A stretch of 64,000 bases of DNA from Sphingomonas cavernae (GTDB lineage Bacteria > Pseudomonadota > Alphaproteobacteria > Sphingomonadales > Sphingomonadaceae): positions 1,428,501 through 1,492,500 of the forward strand of contig NZ_QYUM01000003.1 in assembly GCF_003590775.1 (NCBI RefSeq), read 5' to 3'. The translations under genes and the position numbers were made by a program. The notes beneath the pieces were generated by a model, which did not search any database, had not been told where the DNA came from, and saw nothing but the letters and a program-made list of their open reading frames with translations. This document shows positions 53,744 through 63,291 of the stretch, piece after piece (within the stretch, counting starts at the first letter, position 1; each line of letters opens with the position of its first letter).

Positions 53744-55990
53744 ATGGATCGTTACCGTCTTACCGCAATCATTGCCTGCGCGCTGGCCGCGCCGGCCTGG
53801 GCCAATGCGCCTGACGCGGCGGATGCCGACGCAGCGGGCGCCACGCGCGGTCGCGACATCACGGTAATCGCAACGAGAACCCCCGAAGAGGTCAAGGACG
53901 TGCCGGCGACGGTGACGGTCAAGGACGAGGAAGACATTGCTGACGAGATGATCTCCGACATCAAGGATCTCGTCCGCTTCGAGCCCGGCGTCAGCGTCCG
54001 CCAGCAGCCGAGCCGTTTTGGCGCCGCGCTTGGCGTCACTGGACGCGACGGCGCGTCGAGCTTCAACATCCGGGGGCTCGAGGGTAACCGCGTGCTCGTC
54101 CAGGTCGACGGCGTGCGTGTGCCCGACGGATTTACCTTCGGCGCGCAGGCGGCCGGACGCGGCGATTATGTCGACCTGGGTCTTGTGAAATCGGTGGAAA
54201 TCCTGCGCGGCGCGGCGTCTGCGCTCTACGGCAGCGACGGACTCGCAGGCGCAGTCAGCTTCGTAACCAGCGATCCCGCGGACCTTTTGGACGAGGGCAA
54301 GGATTATGCAGGCCGCGTCCGCGCAGCCTATGATTCTGCGGACGAGGAATTCAGCGAGACCGCGATTCTGGCGGGCCGCAGCGGTTCCTGGTCGGCGCTC
54401 GTCGCTTATACGCGGCGCGACGGCCATGAACTCGACAACAAGGGCACCAACGACGCCCCCAATTCCACACGGACTACGCCCAACCCGCAAGACACCCAGT
54501 CGGATTCGCTGCTCGGCAAGCTGGTGTACCAGACGGGCCCCAACAGCCGCATAAGGCTGACGGGTGAATATCAGAAGGGGACGGTCGACACGAACGTACT
54601 GAGCGGCATCACCCCCACGCCGCCGTCGGGCGTACTCCCCGCGACCGCGGTACTTGGACTCCAGGCGCATGACAGCACCGAACGCACGCGTGCCGCGCTC
54701 GACTGGCGTTATGACGGGGAGGGTGCGATCGATTTCGCGCAGGTCACCGCCTATTGGCAGGATGGCGAGAACCGCCAGTTTACGGCGGAGGATCGAAATA
54801 CTGCATTGGACCGCACGCGTCTCAACACGTTTGAGAACCGCGTCTACGGTGCAGCCGCCGATTTCCGCAGCGACTTCGCCACGGGCTCGCTGGGGCACCA
54901 TGTCGCCTGGGGTGGTGACATCTCGATCACGCGGCAGGAGGGGCTGCGCGGCGGCACCATCCCGCCCGCGGGCGAGACCTATCCGACGCGCGCCTTCCCG
55001 GTGACGGATTTCACGCGTGGCGGCATCTACGTGTCCGACACGATCGAGATCGCGGGCGGGGCTTTCACGCTCTATCCCGCGCTCCGCTTCGACTATTACG
55101 ATCTTTCGCCCAAGGACGATCCGCTGCTGCCGACCTTTGCCGCGGCGAAGCAGGACGGATCGCGCTTGTCGCCCAAGATCGGGGCAGTGGCGAAGATTGG
55201 CGGCGGCGTCAGTGTCTTCGCCAATTATGCACAGGGCTTCAAGGCGCCCGAACCGAGCCAGGTCAACCAGTTCTTCGAGAATCCGGCGTTCGGTTACCGC
55301 TCCGAACCCAATCCTGACCTCAAGCCCGAAACCAGCAAGACGATCGAGGGCGGGCTGCGTTTCTCGACCGACCATCTTTTTGCGGGCATTACGGGCTTCA
55401 GCGGCAAGTACCGCAATTTCATCAGCCAGGAAGTGGTGAGCGGCGCGGGCACCGTCGCCAATCCGTTGGTCTATCAGTTCGTGAACCTTGCACGTGCCAG
55501 GATCGAAGGTGTCGAAGGCAAGCTGGAGGCGCATACTGACTGGGGTCTGACCGGGCAGTTCGCCATTTCCTATGCCAAGGGCGACATCAACGACGACACC
55601 GAGCATATGCCGCTTTCGAGTGTCGATCCGCTCAAACTCGTAATGGGCATTGGATGGCGCGATCCCGGTGACCGGTTCGGCGGCCAGCTCATCATGACGC
55701 ACTCAGAGCGCAAGGAACTTGGCCGGACGACCTACACCGCGGCAAATGGCGCGCCCGCGAGCATCTGTACGGCACCGTGTTTCCGGCCCGACGCCTTCAC
55801 GATCCTCGACGCAACGGCATTCGTTCGGATCGCTGACGCGTTCACGCTGCGTGCGGGCGTCTTTAACATTCTCGAGAAGAAATACGCATTGTGGAGCGAC
55901 GTGCGCGGCCTTGCCGCGACGAGCACGATCACCGACGCGTTCACGCAACCGGGCCGAAATGTCAGTCTTTCGCTGACCGCGCGCTTTTGA
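53744..55990 (+). CDS. TonB-dependent haem/haemoglobin-type receptor
   Basis: 748 aa outer-membrane receptor. Signal peptide 1-20 (ends APAWA). TonB box DITVIATRTPEEV near 38-50; plug with TGRDGASSFNIRGLEGNRVL and VEILRGAASALYGSDGLAG; barrel. The haem-receptor boxes appear as FKAP (in GFKAPEPSQ) and PNPDLKPE (NPNL-like), but no His occurs between them, where the haem ligand of classical receptors lies. Probably a TonB haemin/lactoferrin-type family member; ligand uncertain. Fur-like site upstream; DUF6607 gene 32 bases downstream. Confidence 0.9.
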   Translation: MDRYRLTAIIACALAAPAWANAPDAADADAAGATRGRDITVIATRTPEEVKDVPATVTVKDEEDIADEMISDIKDLVRFEPGVSVRQQPSRFGAALGVTGRDGASSFNIRGLEGNRVLVQVDGVRVPDGFTFGAQAAGRGDYVDLGLVKSVEILRGAASALYGSDGLAGAVSFVTSDPADLLDEGKDYAGRVRAAYDSADEEFSETAILAGRSGSWSALVAYTRRDGHELDNKGTNDAPNSTRTTPNPQDTQSDSLLGKLVYQTGPNSRIRLTGEYQKGTVDTNVLSGITPTPPSGVLPATAVLGLQAHDSTERTRAALDWRYDGEGAIDFAQVTAYWQDGENRQFTAEDRNTALDRTRLNTFENRVYGAAADFRSDFATGSLGHHVAWGGDISITRQEGLRGGTIPPAGETYPTRAFPVTDFTRGGIYVSDTIEIAGGAFTLYPALRFDYYDLSPKDDPLLPTFAAAKQDGSRLSPKIGAVAKIGGGVSVFANYAQGFKAPEPSQVNQFFENPAFGYRSEPNPDLKPETSKTIEGGLRFSTDHLFAGITGFSGKYRNFISQEVVSGAGTVANPLVYQFVNLARARIEGVEGKLEAHTDWGLTGQFAISYAKGDINDDTEHMPLSSVDPLKLVMGIGWRDPGDRFGGQLIMTHSERKELGRTTYTAANGAPASICTAPCFRPDAFTILDATAFVRIADAFTLRAGVFNILEKKYALWSDVRGLAATSTITDAFTQPGRNVSLSLTARF

Positions 55991-56002
55991 TAATCATTTG
56001 CA
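55989..56002. promoter_or_regulatory. Second Fur-like site, overlapping the receptor stop codon
   Basis: GATAATCATTTGCA at 55989-56002 shares 12 of 14 bases with the site at 53711. It overlaps the receptor TGA and ends 21 bases before the ATG of the DUF6607 gene, so it could give that gene its own iron control. The match to consensus is by eye. Confidence 0.55.
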
Positions 56003-56022
56003 AAATTGGTGAGGGGTATTCG

Positions 56023-56988
56023 ATGAAGACAGTCGTACACGGTCTGGCGCTGGCCGCGGTTCTGGGTCTTGGCGTGGTGGGTGGCGCACCCGCAGCGCTT
56101 GCGCAGACCGAAGCAGTGCAGGACAAGTTCGCGGCCGATCGCAAGGCGATCCTGGGCATGGCCGGCACATTCCACGTCAATTTCGATTTCCGTGAGACCG
56201 TGCCGTGGCGCGCCGACTATACGCCGATCGACCCCAAGGTTTCGGGCGGGTTCGAGGTCGTCCGCGTGATCGAGGACACCGGCAAGGTGATCAAGCTCCA
56301 GCATATTCTGGTGATCAGCCATGATGGCGAGGTATTCCTCGTCAAGCACTGGCGGCAGGACTGGACCTATGAGCCCGCTTCGGTGCTCGAATATCGCGGC
56401 AAGGGGAGTTGGGCGCTCAAGGCGCTGACCGACGGCGAGCGCCGCGGCGCTTGGTCGCAGACCGTGTGGCAGACCGATGATTCGCCCCGCTATGGCGGCG
56501 TCGGCCGGTGGACGCTCGACTTTGGCGCGCCGCGCTGGACGAGCGCCGAAAGCTGGCGTCCGCTCGCGCGCCGCGATGCGGTCCGCAAGCCCGTCTACGA
56601 CCGCTATCTGGGCGTCAATCGTCATGCGCTGACCCCGGACGGCTGGGTTCATACGCAGGACAATATGAAGCTTGCCGCAGCGGACGGGACATTGTCGGCT
56701 GTCGTCCAGGAAACGGTGATCAACAGCTACGACACCGATACCGGCTTCCAGATCGCAAAGGCCGACGAATATTGGGCGAAGACCAAGGGCTACTGGGCGG
56801 CGGTCCGCAGCGCCTGGGACGCAGCGATCGCAAAGGGCAATGGTGTCACTGTCTCTGAGGAGCCCGAAAACGGGTCGGTGACCGGTCCCAAGCTGATGGG
56901 ACTGGCCGACGACCTCGCCAAGGGCAAAAAGGCCGAGGCGGCCGCGATCGCCGAAGCGCAGGCGGTGATCGCGACAAACACCAAGTAG
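56023..56988 (+). CDS. DUF6607 exported protein linked to the haem-type receptor
   Basis: 321 aa. Sec signal peptide (AALAAVLGLGVVGGAPAALA-like, cleavage near residue 27). The mature part has many Trp and Tyr (KHWRQDWTYEPASVLEYRGK, WSQTVWQTDDSPRYGGVGRW, TPDGWVHTQDN), as in the DUF6607 family that sits next to TonB receptors in sphingomonads. Function unknown; a periplasmic or surface haem/iron partner is a guess from context. ATG 56023 follows GAGGGG. Confidence 0.78.
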   Translation: MKTVVHGLALAAVLGLGVVGGAPAALAQTEAVQDKFAADRKAILGMAGTFHVNFDFRETVPWRADYTPIDPKVSGGFEVVRVIEDTGKVIKLQHILVISHDGEVFLVKHWRQDWTYEPASVLEYRGKGSWALKALTDGERRGAWSQTVWQTDDSPRYGGVGRWTLDFGAPRWTSAESWRPLARRDAVRKPVYDRYLGVNRHALTPDGWVHTQDNMKLAAADGTLSAVVQETVINSYDTDTGFQIAKADEYWAKTKGYWAAVRSAWDAAIAKGNGVTVSEEPENGSVTGPKLMGLADDLAKGKKAEAAAIAEAQAVIATNTK

Positions 56989-57078
56989 AAGGGGCTTCCG
57001 CACAGCCATGCCCGTTCTGCAGCGGGCATGGCCATCGGGCGTTCCTGTCTCAGATTAGGCACGCTTTCGAAAACGGCG

Positions 57079-58479
57079 CTAATCGTTCGAAATACTGCCT
57101 TGAACGACGCGCCCATCGGCGATCACCGCGACTATGCTGCGGCTGTTCTCGATCCGCAGCAGCGGGTTGCGCGAAAGCAACAGGATATCGGCTTCGAACC
57201 CCGGTGCGATCCGGCCGATGCGATCAGAGGCGCTGAGGAAGGCGGCACCGCCGGCGGTTCCCGCTTTGAGCGCCTGAGCAGGCGTCATCCCCGATTGAAC
57301 CATCTTGCTCAGTTCCTCATGCGCTGAATAGCCCGGATACACAAAGGGGTTGTTGACGTCCGATCCCAATGCAACGGGCACGCCGGCAGCAGCAGCACGG
57401 TGCAAATTTTGCGAGACGTTGCGCAAATAACCGAGCGCTTCGTTTTCAGTCTCGGCTGAGGCGGCGAGGAAGGGCGGCGCGGCGAGGCTTTCGATGACTG
57501 CGGCCGGCACGCCTTTCAGCGCGTAGGGATCAGCCTCGCGCTGTTTGCGCGCCCAAGTCAGGATGCCGTCGTACAGTGAAAAGGTGGGGACATACCAAAT
57601 GCCCCGTTCGGCCATCCGACGGAGCGTGGCGTCGGCCAGTGGATCGACCGGTGCATGCATGATGCCGTCGGCGCCCGCGTCGACCACGACCTGGGTGAGT
57701 TGCGCGGTGCTGACATGCGCGAACACGCGAAGTCCCCGCGCATGGGCGGCGTCAACGATCGTTTTGATCTGGTCGTCGGTAAGGCGCGGCTTGGGATGCC
57801 AGGGCGGCGGCCCGTCTTCCACGACGATCTTGATCGCATCGACCCCTGTGGCGGCCTTGGCGGCGATCAGCGCAGCGATATCCTGGCCCGGTTCGAGCAC
57901 GGTCACACCGCGCGCCTCGGTGGCGGCGGCGGGCACGTCCTGCGGCATGTCGAAGATCGTCGAGACGGGATGACTTCCGCGTGCGGTGATGATCGATCCT
58001 GACCCGAAAATGCGCGGGCAAACAATCGCGTGCGAACCGCAGCGTTGACGGAGTCCCGGAAAATCGGCGTCACCTGCGCCGGTCGCGCCGGGCACGAAGA
58101 CGGTCGTCACGCCATAGCGCAGGAACTGCCCCAGCGCGACCACGCGGCTGGCATCGTCCTGACGCGCGCTGCCGCCATTGCCGACATGGGCGTGGACATC
58201 GATCAGACCAGGCATGGCAAAGCGCCCGGTGCCGTCGATATGGCGCGCATCGTGCGGTGCAGCCCGCGTCCTCGCGGGCGCGATGGCAACGATGCGGCCC
58301 TTGTCGATGAAGATGTCCTGCGGCGCCGATGGCGTACCACGCTCGGTGTCAAGCACGACCACGCTGGTAATGACCAGCGGAGATTCGCCGTTATCCGCCT
58401 CGCGGGCAGGCGGCGCGGCTGCGTTCCCGGCTGACGCGAGCAGCGCCGCAAAAGCAAAACCGGAGCTCGACCAGCCCAT
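57079..58479 (-). CDS. Exported amidohydrolase family protein
   Basis: 466 aa. A Sec signal peptide (FAFAALLASAGNAAA) precedes the amidohydrolase fold. Metal-site landmarks: DVHAHVG (HxH), DAIKIVVEDG (Lys), RVFAHVSTAQ (His), DGIMHAPVDP (His) and LGSDVNNPF (Asp). This is the imidazolonepropionase/prolidase-like group; substrate not predictable, a peptide or drug-like amide is possible. ATG 58479 follows GGGAGGGG. Upstream of it on the same strand is the DUF952 gene. Confidence 0.87.
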   Translation of the reverse strand: MGWSSSGFAFAALLASAGNAAAPPAREADNGESPLVITSVVVLDTERGTPSAPQDIFIDKGRIVAIAPARTRAAPHDARHIDGTGRFAMPGLIDVHAHVGNGGSARQDDASRVVALGQFLRYGVTTVFVPGATGAGDADFPGLRQRCGSHAIVCPRIFGSGSIITARGSHPVSTIFDMPQDVPAAATEARGVTVLEPGQDIAALIAAKAATGVDAIKIVVEDGPPPWHPKPRLTDDQIKTIVDAAHARGLRVFAHVSTAQLTQVVVDAGADGIMHAPVDPLADATLRRMAERGIWYVPTFSLYDGILTWARKQREADPYALKGVPAAVIESLAAPPFLAASAETENEALGYLRNVSQNLHRAAAAGVPVALGSDVNNPFVYPGYSAHEELSKMVQSGMTPAQALKAGTAGGAAFLSASDRIGRIAPGFEADILLLSRNPLLRIENSRSIVAVIADGRVVQGSISND

Positions 58480-58526
58480 AGCCCCTCCCGCCTTTGCGCG
58501 GAGGTTAGCCAGGCCTCGCCGTTCAG

Positions 58527-58868
58527 TCAAAGCGCAGGAAAGACGTGCTTTCCATCGGCATCGAGCTGTAACGGCGCTGCGTCAATCACCGCCGCGCGCG
58601 GTAGTACGCCGTAGAAGTGAGGAAAGAGCTGTTCGCCTCGGGAGGGTTCCCATTTCACGCCGTCGCCGAGCGCAACGAGGTCGACGATTGCCAGTACGAG
58701 CTGCTCCTGACCAGCGAAATGCTTGTCGGCGGTCTCGCGCACCTGCTCCGCTGTCGACATATGGATATAGCCGTCCGCAAGATCCACCGGCGCGCCTTCG
58801 AAGCGGCCGGTGGTATCGAGTTCAGACCATTGCTCGGCGGTCAGGATCTTGTAGGCGACCGCGCTCAT
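58527..58868 (-). CDS. DUF952 protein
   Basis: 113 aa. [40 protein letters not shown] and [13 protein letters not shown] are the DUF952 blocks; the fold resembles an ADP-ribose-binding or small hydrolase-like domain, with no confirmed activity. ATG 58868 overlaps the gyrA stop (ATGA), so it is read from the gyrA transcript. Confidence 0.88.
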   Translation of the reverse strand: MSAVAYKILTAEQWSELDTTGRFEGAPVDLADGYIHMSTAEQVRETADKHFAGQEQLVLAIVDLVALGDGVKWEPSRGEQLFPHFYGVLPRAAVIDAAPLQLDADGKHVFPAL

Positions 58869-61597
58869 TCGTCGGCGGCGGGAGCCTCGGGCGTGGTGCC
58901 CTCGACCGCTTCGGCGCCAGCTTCGCCTTCCGTCTCTTCCTCGCCGCTGTCCGCGATCTTCGCGGCCGAGACGACATGCTCGTTGTCGGCGACGTTGAAC
59001 AGGCGGACGCCCGCACTGTTGCGGCCGATAACGCGGAGCGAATCGAGCCCCATGCGGATCAGCTTTGCCTGATCGGTGACGAGCATCAACTGGTCGCTGC
59101 GCTCTGCAGGGAAGCTCGCCACGACGAGGCCGTTGCGCGCGATATTGTCGATATTGGTGATGCCCTGGCCGCCGCGACCCGTGCGGCGATATTCGTAGGC
59201 AGAACTGAGCTTGCCATAGCCATTGGCACAGACCGTCAGGATGAACTGCTCGCGGCCTGCAAGCTCCGTGAAGCGCTCCGCCGTCATCTGCGGCGAACCT
59301 TCCTTCTCGGCCTTCCACGGTGCGAAGCGCAGATAGTCTTCGCGCTCTTCCTGATCCCTGACGCCCGCGCGGTGCAGGATCGAAAGCGAGATCACCTCGT
59401 CGCCCGCGCCGAGACGAATGCCGCGGACGCCGGTCGAGTTGCGGCTCTGGAATTCACGCACATCGTCGCCGGGGAAGCGGATCGCCTTGCCCTGGCGCGT
59501 GGCGAGGAGGACGTCGTCCTCCTCTTCGAGCAGTGCGACGCCGATCAGGCAGTCGTCTTCATCCTCACCCTCGAACTTCATCGCGATCTTGCCGTTGGTG
59601 GGTACGTTGGTGAACGCATCCATCGAATTGCGGCGGACCGAACCCTTGGCTGTGGCGAACATGACATGGAGCTTGCCCCACTCGTTCTCGTCCTCGGGCA
59701 GCGGCAGCACTGTGGAGATCGTCTCCCCTTCGGCCAGCGGCAGCAGGTTGATGAGCGGACGCCCGCGCGTGGCGGGCCCGCCTTCGGGCAGGCGCCACAC
59801 CTTCATGCGATAGACCCTGCCATGCGTCGAGAAGAACAGCACGGGCGTATGTGTGCTGGTGACGAACAGGTTGGTGACGACGTCCTCTTCCTTCGTCGCC
59901 ATGCCCGCGCGGCCCTTGCCGCCGCGCGCCTGTGAGCGGAACGTGTCGAGCGTGGTGCGCTTGATATAGCCCTGCATGGTCACGGTCACGACCATGTCCT
60001 CGCGCTCGATGAGGTCCTCATCGTCGATGCCGTCGGCGGCGGGGGCGATCACGGTCTTGCGCGGGGTGGCGAATTCGTCGCGCACCGCCTCGAGCTCCTC
60101 GCGCATCACCGCATAGAGCTTCACGCGATCGGCGAGGATCGCAAGCAGTTCGGAGATGCTGGCGGCGAGGCCCTGGAGCTCGTTGCCGATTTCGTCGCGG
60201 CCCAGCGCAGTCAGGCGGTGGAGGCGCAGATCCAGGATCGCCCGGACCTGCGTTTCGGACAAGCGGTAGGTGTCGCCCTCCACCTCATGTTCAACAGCCT
60301 CGACGAGCTTGATATAGGCCGCGATCTCGGCGACCGGCCATTCGCGCGCGAGCAGCGCGGCGCGCGCTTCGGCGGGGCTCGACGAGCCACGGATGATGCG
60401 GACGACCTCATCGAGGTTGGTCACCGCGATGACAAGGCCGAGCAAGATATGCGCGCGTTCGCGGGCCTTTTTCAGCTCGAACTTCGAACGGCGGGTAATC
60501 ACCTCTTCGCGGAACTTCACGAAGGATTCGATGATATCGCGCAGCGCTAGCGTTTCCGGGCGGCCGCCGCGGATCGCGAGCATATTGGCGGGGAAGCTCG
60601 ACTGCGCGGGCGTGTGGCGCCAGAGTTGGTTGAGCACGACCTCGGGGGTCGCGTCGCGCTTCAGGTCGATGACGATGCGCACGCCGAGACGATTGGATTC
60701 GTCGCGGATGTCGCTGATGCCCTCGATCCGCTTGTCCTTGGCGGCCTCGGCGATCTTCTCGACCAGCCCGCTCTTGCCCGTCTGATAGGGGATCTCGGTG
60801 AGCACGACCGAGCGGCGATCGCCGCGACCTTCCTCGACGTCGTATTTCGAACGGACAATGATCGAACCACGGCCCGTGTGATAGGCGCTGCGCGCTCCCG
60901 CCTGGCCGAGGATCGTCGCGCCCGTCGGAAAATCGGGACCGGGAATGATCTCGATCAATTCCTCGGTGGTGATCGCGGGGTTGTCCATATAGGCGAGGCA
61001 ACCCGCAATGACTTCACCCAGATTGTGCGGCGGGATATTGGTCGCCATGCCGACCGCGATGCCGCCCGCACCGTTTACGAGCAGGTTGGGGAAGCGTGCA
61101 GGGAGGACCTGCGGTTCGCTTTCCGACGCGTCATAATTGGGCGTGAAGTCGACGGTGTCCTTGTCGAGATCCTCGAGCAGACTGTTGGACACCTTTGCGA
61201 GGCGCGCCTCAGTATAACGCATCGCCGCCGGATCATCGGGGTCCATCGAACCGAAATTGCCCTGGCCGTCCATGAGCATGACGCGCATCGACCAATCCTG
61301 CGCCAGGCGCGCGAGCGCCATGTAGATCGCGCTGTCGCCGTGCGGGTGGTATTTACCCATGACGTCGCCGACGATGCGGCTGCACTTGCGATAGGGCCGC
61401 CCAGCGACATAGCCCGCCTCGTGGCAGGCATAGAGGATGCGACGATGCACCGGCTTGAGACCGTCGCGCACGTCGGGAAGCGCGCGGCTGACAATCACCG
61501 ACATGGCGTAGTCGAGATAGCTCGACTTCATCTCATCGACGATGTTGATGGGCGTAATGTCCGAAGGATCGGCGAGCAGTGTCTCGTCGGTGCTCAA
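58865..61597 (-). CDS. gyrA: DNA gyrase subunit A
   Basis: 910 aa. Cuts and rejoins DNA with GyrB to introduce negative supercoils. Active-site Tyr128 in [10 protein letters not shown]; winged helix with [18 protein letters not shown] (Ser89 and Met93 match E. coli Ser83 and Asp87). The C-terminal beta-pinwheel has the GyrA-box as QARGGKG, a variant of QRRGGKG. The acidic tail ([15 protein letters not shown]) is normal. Starts at ATG 61597 and is coupled to DUF952. Confidence 0.97.
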   Translation of the reverse strand: MSTDETLLADPSDITPINIVDEMKSSYLDYAMSVIVSRALPDVRDGLKPVHRRILYACHEAGYVAGRPYRKCSRIVGDVMGKYHPHGDSAIYMALARLAQDWSMRVMLMDGQGNFGSMDPDDPAAMRYTEARLAKVSNSLLEDLDKDTVDFTPNYDASESEPQVLPARFPNLLVNGAGGIAVGMATNIPPHNLGEVIAGCLAYMDNPAITTEELIEIIPGPDFPTGATILGQAGARSAYHTGRGSIIVRSKYDVEEGRGDRRSVVLTEIPYQTGKSGLVEKIAEAAKDKRIEGISDIRDESNRLGVRIVIDLKRDATPEVVLNQLWRHTPAQSSFPANMLAIRGGRPETLALRDIIESFVKFREEVITRRSKFELKKARERAHILLGLVIAVTNLDEVVRIIRGSSSPAEARAALLAREWPVAEIAAYIKLVEAVEHEVEGDTYRLSETQVRAILDLRLHRLTALGRDEIGNELQGLAASISELLAILADRVKLYAVMREELEAVRDEFATPRKTVIAPAADGIDDEDLIEREDMVVTVTMQGYIKRTTLDTFRSQARGGKGRAGMATKEEDVVTNLFVTSTHTPVLFFSTHGRVYRMKVWRLPEGGPATRGRPLINLLPLAEGETISTVLPLPEDENEWGKLHVMFATAKGSVRRNSMDAFTNVPTNGKIAMKFEGEDEDDCLIGVALLEEEDDVLLATRQGKAIRFPGDDVREFQSRNSTGVRGIRLGAGDEVISLSILHRAGVRDQEEREDYLRFAPWKAEKEGSPQMTAERFTELAGREQFILTVCANGYGKLSSAYEYRRTGRGGQGITNIDNIARNGLVVASFPAERSDQLMLVTDQAKLIRMGLDSLRVIGRNSAGVRLFNVADNEHVVSAAKIADSGEEETEGEAGAEAVEGTTPEAPAADE

Positions 61598-61666
61598 GGT
61601 GCTGCTTTCAGAAAGTGATTCCGTTGAACGATCACCCCTAGAGCATGGGAATGATCATTTCCAGTC

Positions 61667-61702
61667 CTCGCGCGTGCGTATGCGCGCGCACGCACGCGCG
61701 AG
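61667..61702. terminator. GC-rich hairpin between the SDR gene and gyrA
   Basis: Perfect 13-base arms (61667-61679 and 61690-61702) around a 10-base alternating GC loop. It lies between the gyrA start (61597) and the end of the SDR-like gene (61713). No T-run follows, so it may be a pause or a factor-independent stop for the SDR transcript, or a cruciform-forming site in the gyrA control region. Confidence 0.55.
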
Positions 61703-61712
61703 AATGCTGCTG

Positions 61713-62348
61713 TCAGGGCGCGATCTCGGTGCCGTCCCATGAAAGGAATTTGCCGCTGTCGCGAACGCCCAGCGCCTCGATACCGTCGAGAATCTGAAGC
61801 GCGGCGCGTTCGGGATCGGCGGGATTGCCGGGATCGATGGCCACGATCACAGCCCGCCGGGCCGCGCGCGTACTTTCAATGGCGAGCGTTTTTACGAGCA
61901 TCGTGAGCGCTGCTCTTGACGCCCGACGCGCATAGCCGCCGCCAAGGCGGTTGTCGGTGATGCTTCCGTCGCGTCCCGAAATCATCACGAGCAGAGGCGT
62001 GCCGGTCGTGGGCAACAACGGCAGGAAATGCTTGGCAACCAGCGCGGGGCCGATCGCGTTGATCGCGAATGCCCGTTCCAGGGCCTCGCGGCTGATATCG
62101 GCGATCGAGGGATGGTCGACACCGCCCGTATCCGTTGCAATGACCACGAGTGAAGGCGCCGGGCCGGCGCCCACATGCGCGGCGGCGGCGGCGATGCTCG
62201 CTTCGTCGAGAGAGTCGATACGTTCGGGGCCTGCGCGATCCCGCGCAAAGCCGTATACCTTGCCGTGCGCGCCTTCATCGATCAGCGCGGCCTCTATTGC
62301 TGCGCCGATGCCCTCCGATGCGCCGACAACAACGGCAGTGCCGTTCAT
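61713..62348 (-). CDS. SDR-family protein with a degenerate active site
   Basis: 211 aa, short for an SDR. The cofactor motif VVVGASEGIGAAIEAAL (GxxxGxG) is intact, so NAD(P) binding is likely, as are AINAIGPALVAKHFLPLL and VMISGRDGSI. The YxxxK pair is not in place: the sequence is GGGYARRASRAAL, with Tyr and the Arg in the Lys position separated by five residues. It may be catalytically weak or act in binding. ATG 62348 overlaps the yaaA stop (ATGA). Confidence 0.78.
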   Translation of the reverse strand: MNGTAVVVGASEGIGAAIEAALIDEGAHGKVYGFARDRAGPERIDSLDEASIAAAAAHVGAGPAPSLVVIATDTGGVDHPSIADISREALERAFAINAIGPALVAKHFLPLLPTTGTPLLVMISGRDGSITDNRLGGGYARRASRAALTMLVKTLAIESTRAARRAVIVAIDPGNPADPERAALQILDGIEALGVRDSGKFLSWDGTEIAP

Positions 62349-63100
62349 CGCCGCACGAAGCGCCAGAGATCGCCCTGCGATTCGTCCGCGTCGAAGGCGT
62401 AACCGTCGCTGTCGAAGCCCTTGAGCGCCTCGGGGTCGGACAAATGATGCTCGCACATATAGCGTGCCATCATGCCGCGAGCGCGCTTGGCCGCGAAGCT
62501 GTTGAAGCGCAGGCCCGCCGGGCCGATCTCGCGAAAGTCGATCGTGATGACGCGAACGCTCTCGGGCAGCCGCCCCTTCACCGCGCCCCAATATTCCTGG
62601 CTCGCGAGATTGATGATGGTCGAGGATCCAAGCACGGCGAGGTCCGCGGTTGCCAGATCCGCGATGCGGTTGCCCCAGAAACTGTAGAGATCGCCGACGG
62701 CGGGCGCCCACCGGGTTCCCATTTCCAGACGGTAGGGACGGATGCCGTCAAGCGGCCGAAGCAGCCCGTACAGGCCGGAAAGGATGCGCACATGGTTTTG
62801 CGCGAAACAAACCGCGTCCTCGCCCAGGCTCCTGGCCTCAAATCCGATATAGACGTCGCCGGCAAAGGCGTAGAGCGCCTGGCGCGTCGGCAGGTTTTGG
62901 AAGTTCGCGAACCGCTCAACATTGAGCACCGCAAGGTTCTCCGAAATATCCATGATCGCCTGCAGCCGCGAAGCTGAAAGCTCGGACGCTGCACCCGCCA
63001 GGATCATCGATTCGGTTTCGAAACGCGGGTTCGTTTCCGCGAGAGGGGGTATCACGGACTTGTAGTCGAGCGTTTTGGCGGGAGACAGAAAGGCAAGCAT
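62345..63100 (-). CDS. yaaA: Peroxide stress protein YaaA
   Basis: 251 aa. MLAFLSPAKTLDY at the start, then FQNLPTRQALYAFAGDVYIG, HVRILSGLYGLLRPLDGIRP, YRLEMGTRW and NLASQEYWGAVK are the YaaA/DUF328 blocks; E. coli YaaA lowers free iron and protects DNA from peroxide damage. ATG 63100 begins the standard start. It is coupled to the SDR-like gene. Confidence 0.93.
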   Translation of the reverse strand: MLAFLSPAKTLDYKSVIPPLAETNPRFETESMILAGAASELSASRLQAIMDISENLAVLNVERFANFQNLPTRQALYAFAGDVYIGFEARSLGEDAVCFAQNHVRILSGLYGLLRPLDGIRPYRLEMGTRWAPAVGDLYSFWGNRIADLATADLAVLGSSTIINLASQEYWGAVKGRLPESVRVITIDFREIGPAGLRFNSFAAKRARGMMARYMCEHHLSDPEALKGFDSDGYAFDADESQGDLWRFVRR

Positions 63101-63291
63101 CGGCGCCCGGTAGCCGAAAGCGCGTCGCCAGGTCAAAGCGATAGCGCGAAAATCGTTAAAGCGTCGTTCAGCGGGGGAACCGCAGGGTTCAACGGTGGTT
63201 GTGAGGCTTGTGTGTCGGGTCGCGCGCGACTAGGCACGCGTCTACGCGCGTGCAGTACGCAAAGGCCCGGCAGCAGCAGGAGAATGGATCA

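Noticed and set aside
53441-55702. A 753-codon minus-strand frame opposite the haem-type receptor
   Set aside because: The plus strand has a complete receptor with signal peptide, TonB box and terminal Phe; the minus frame has no recognisable domain.
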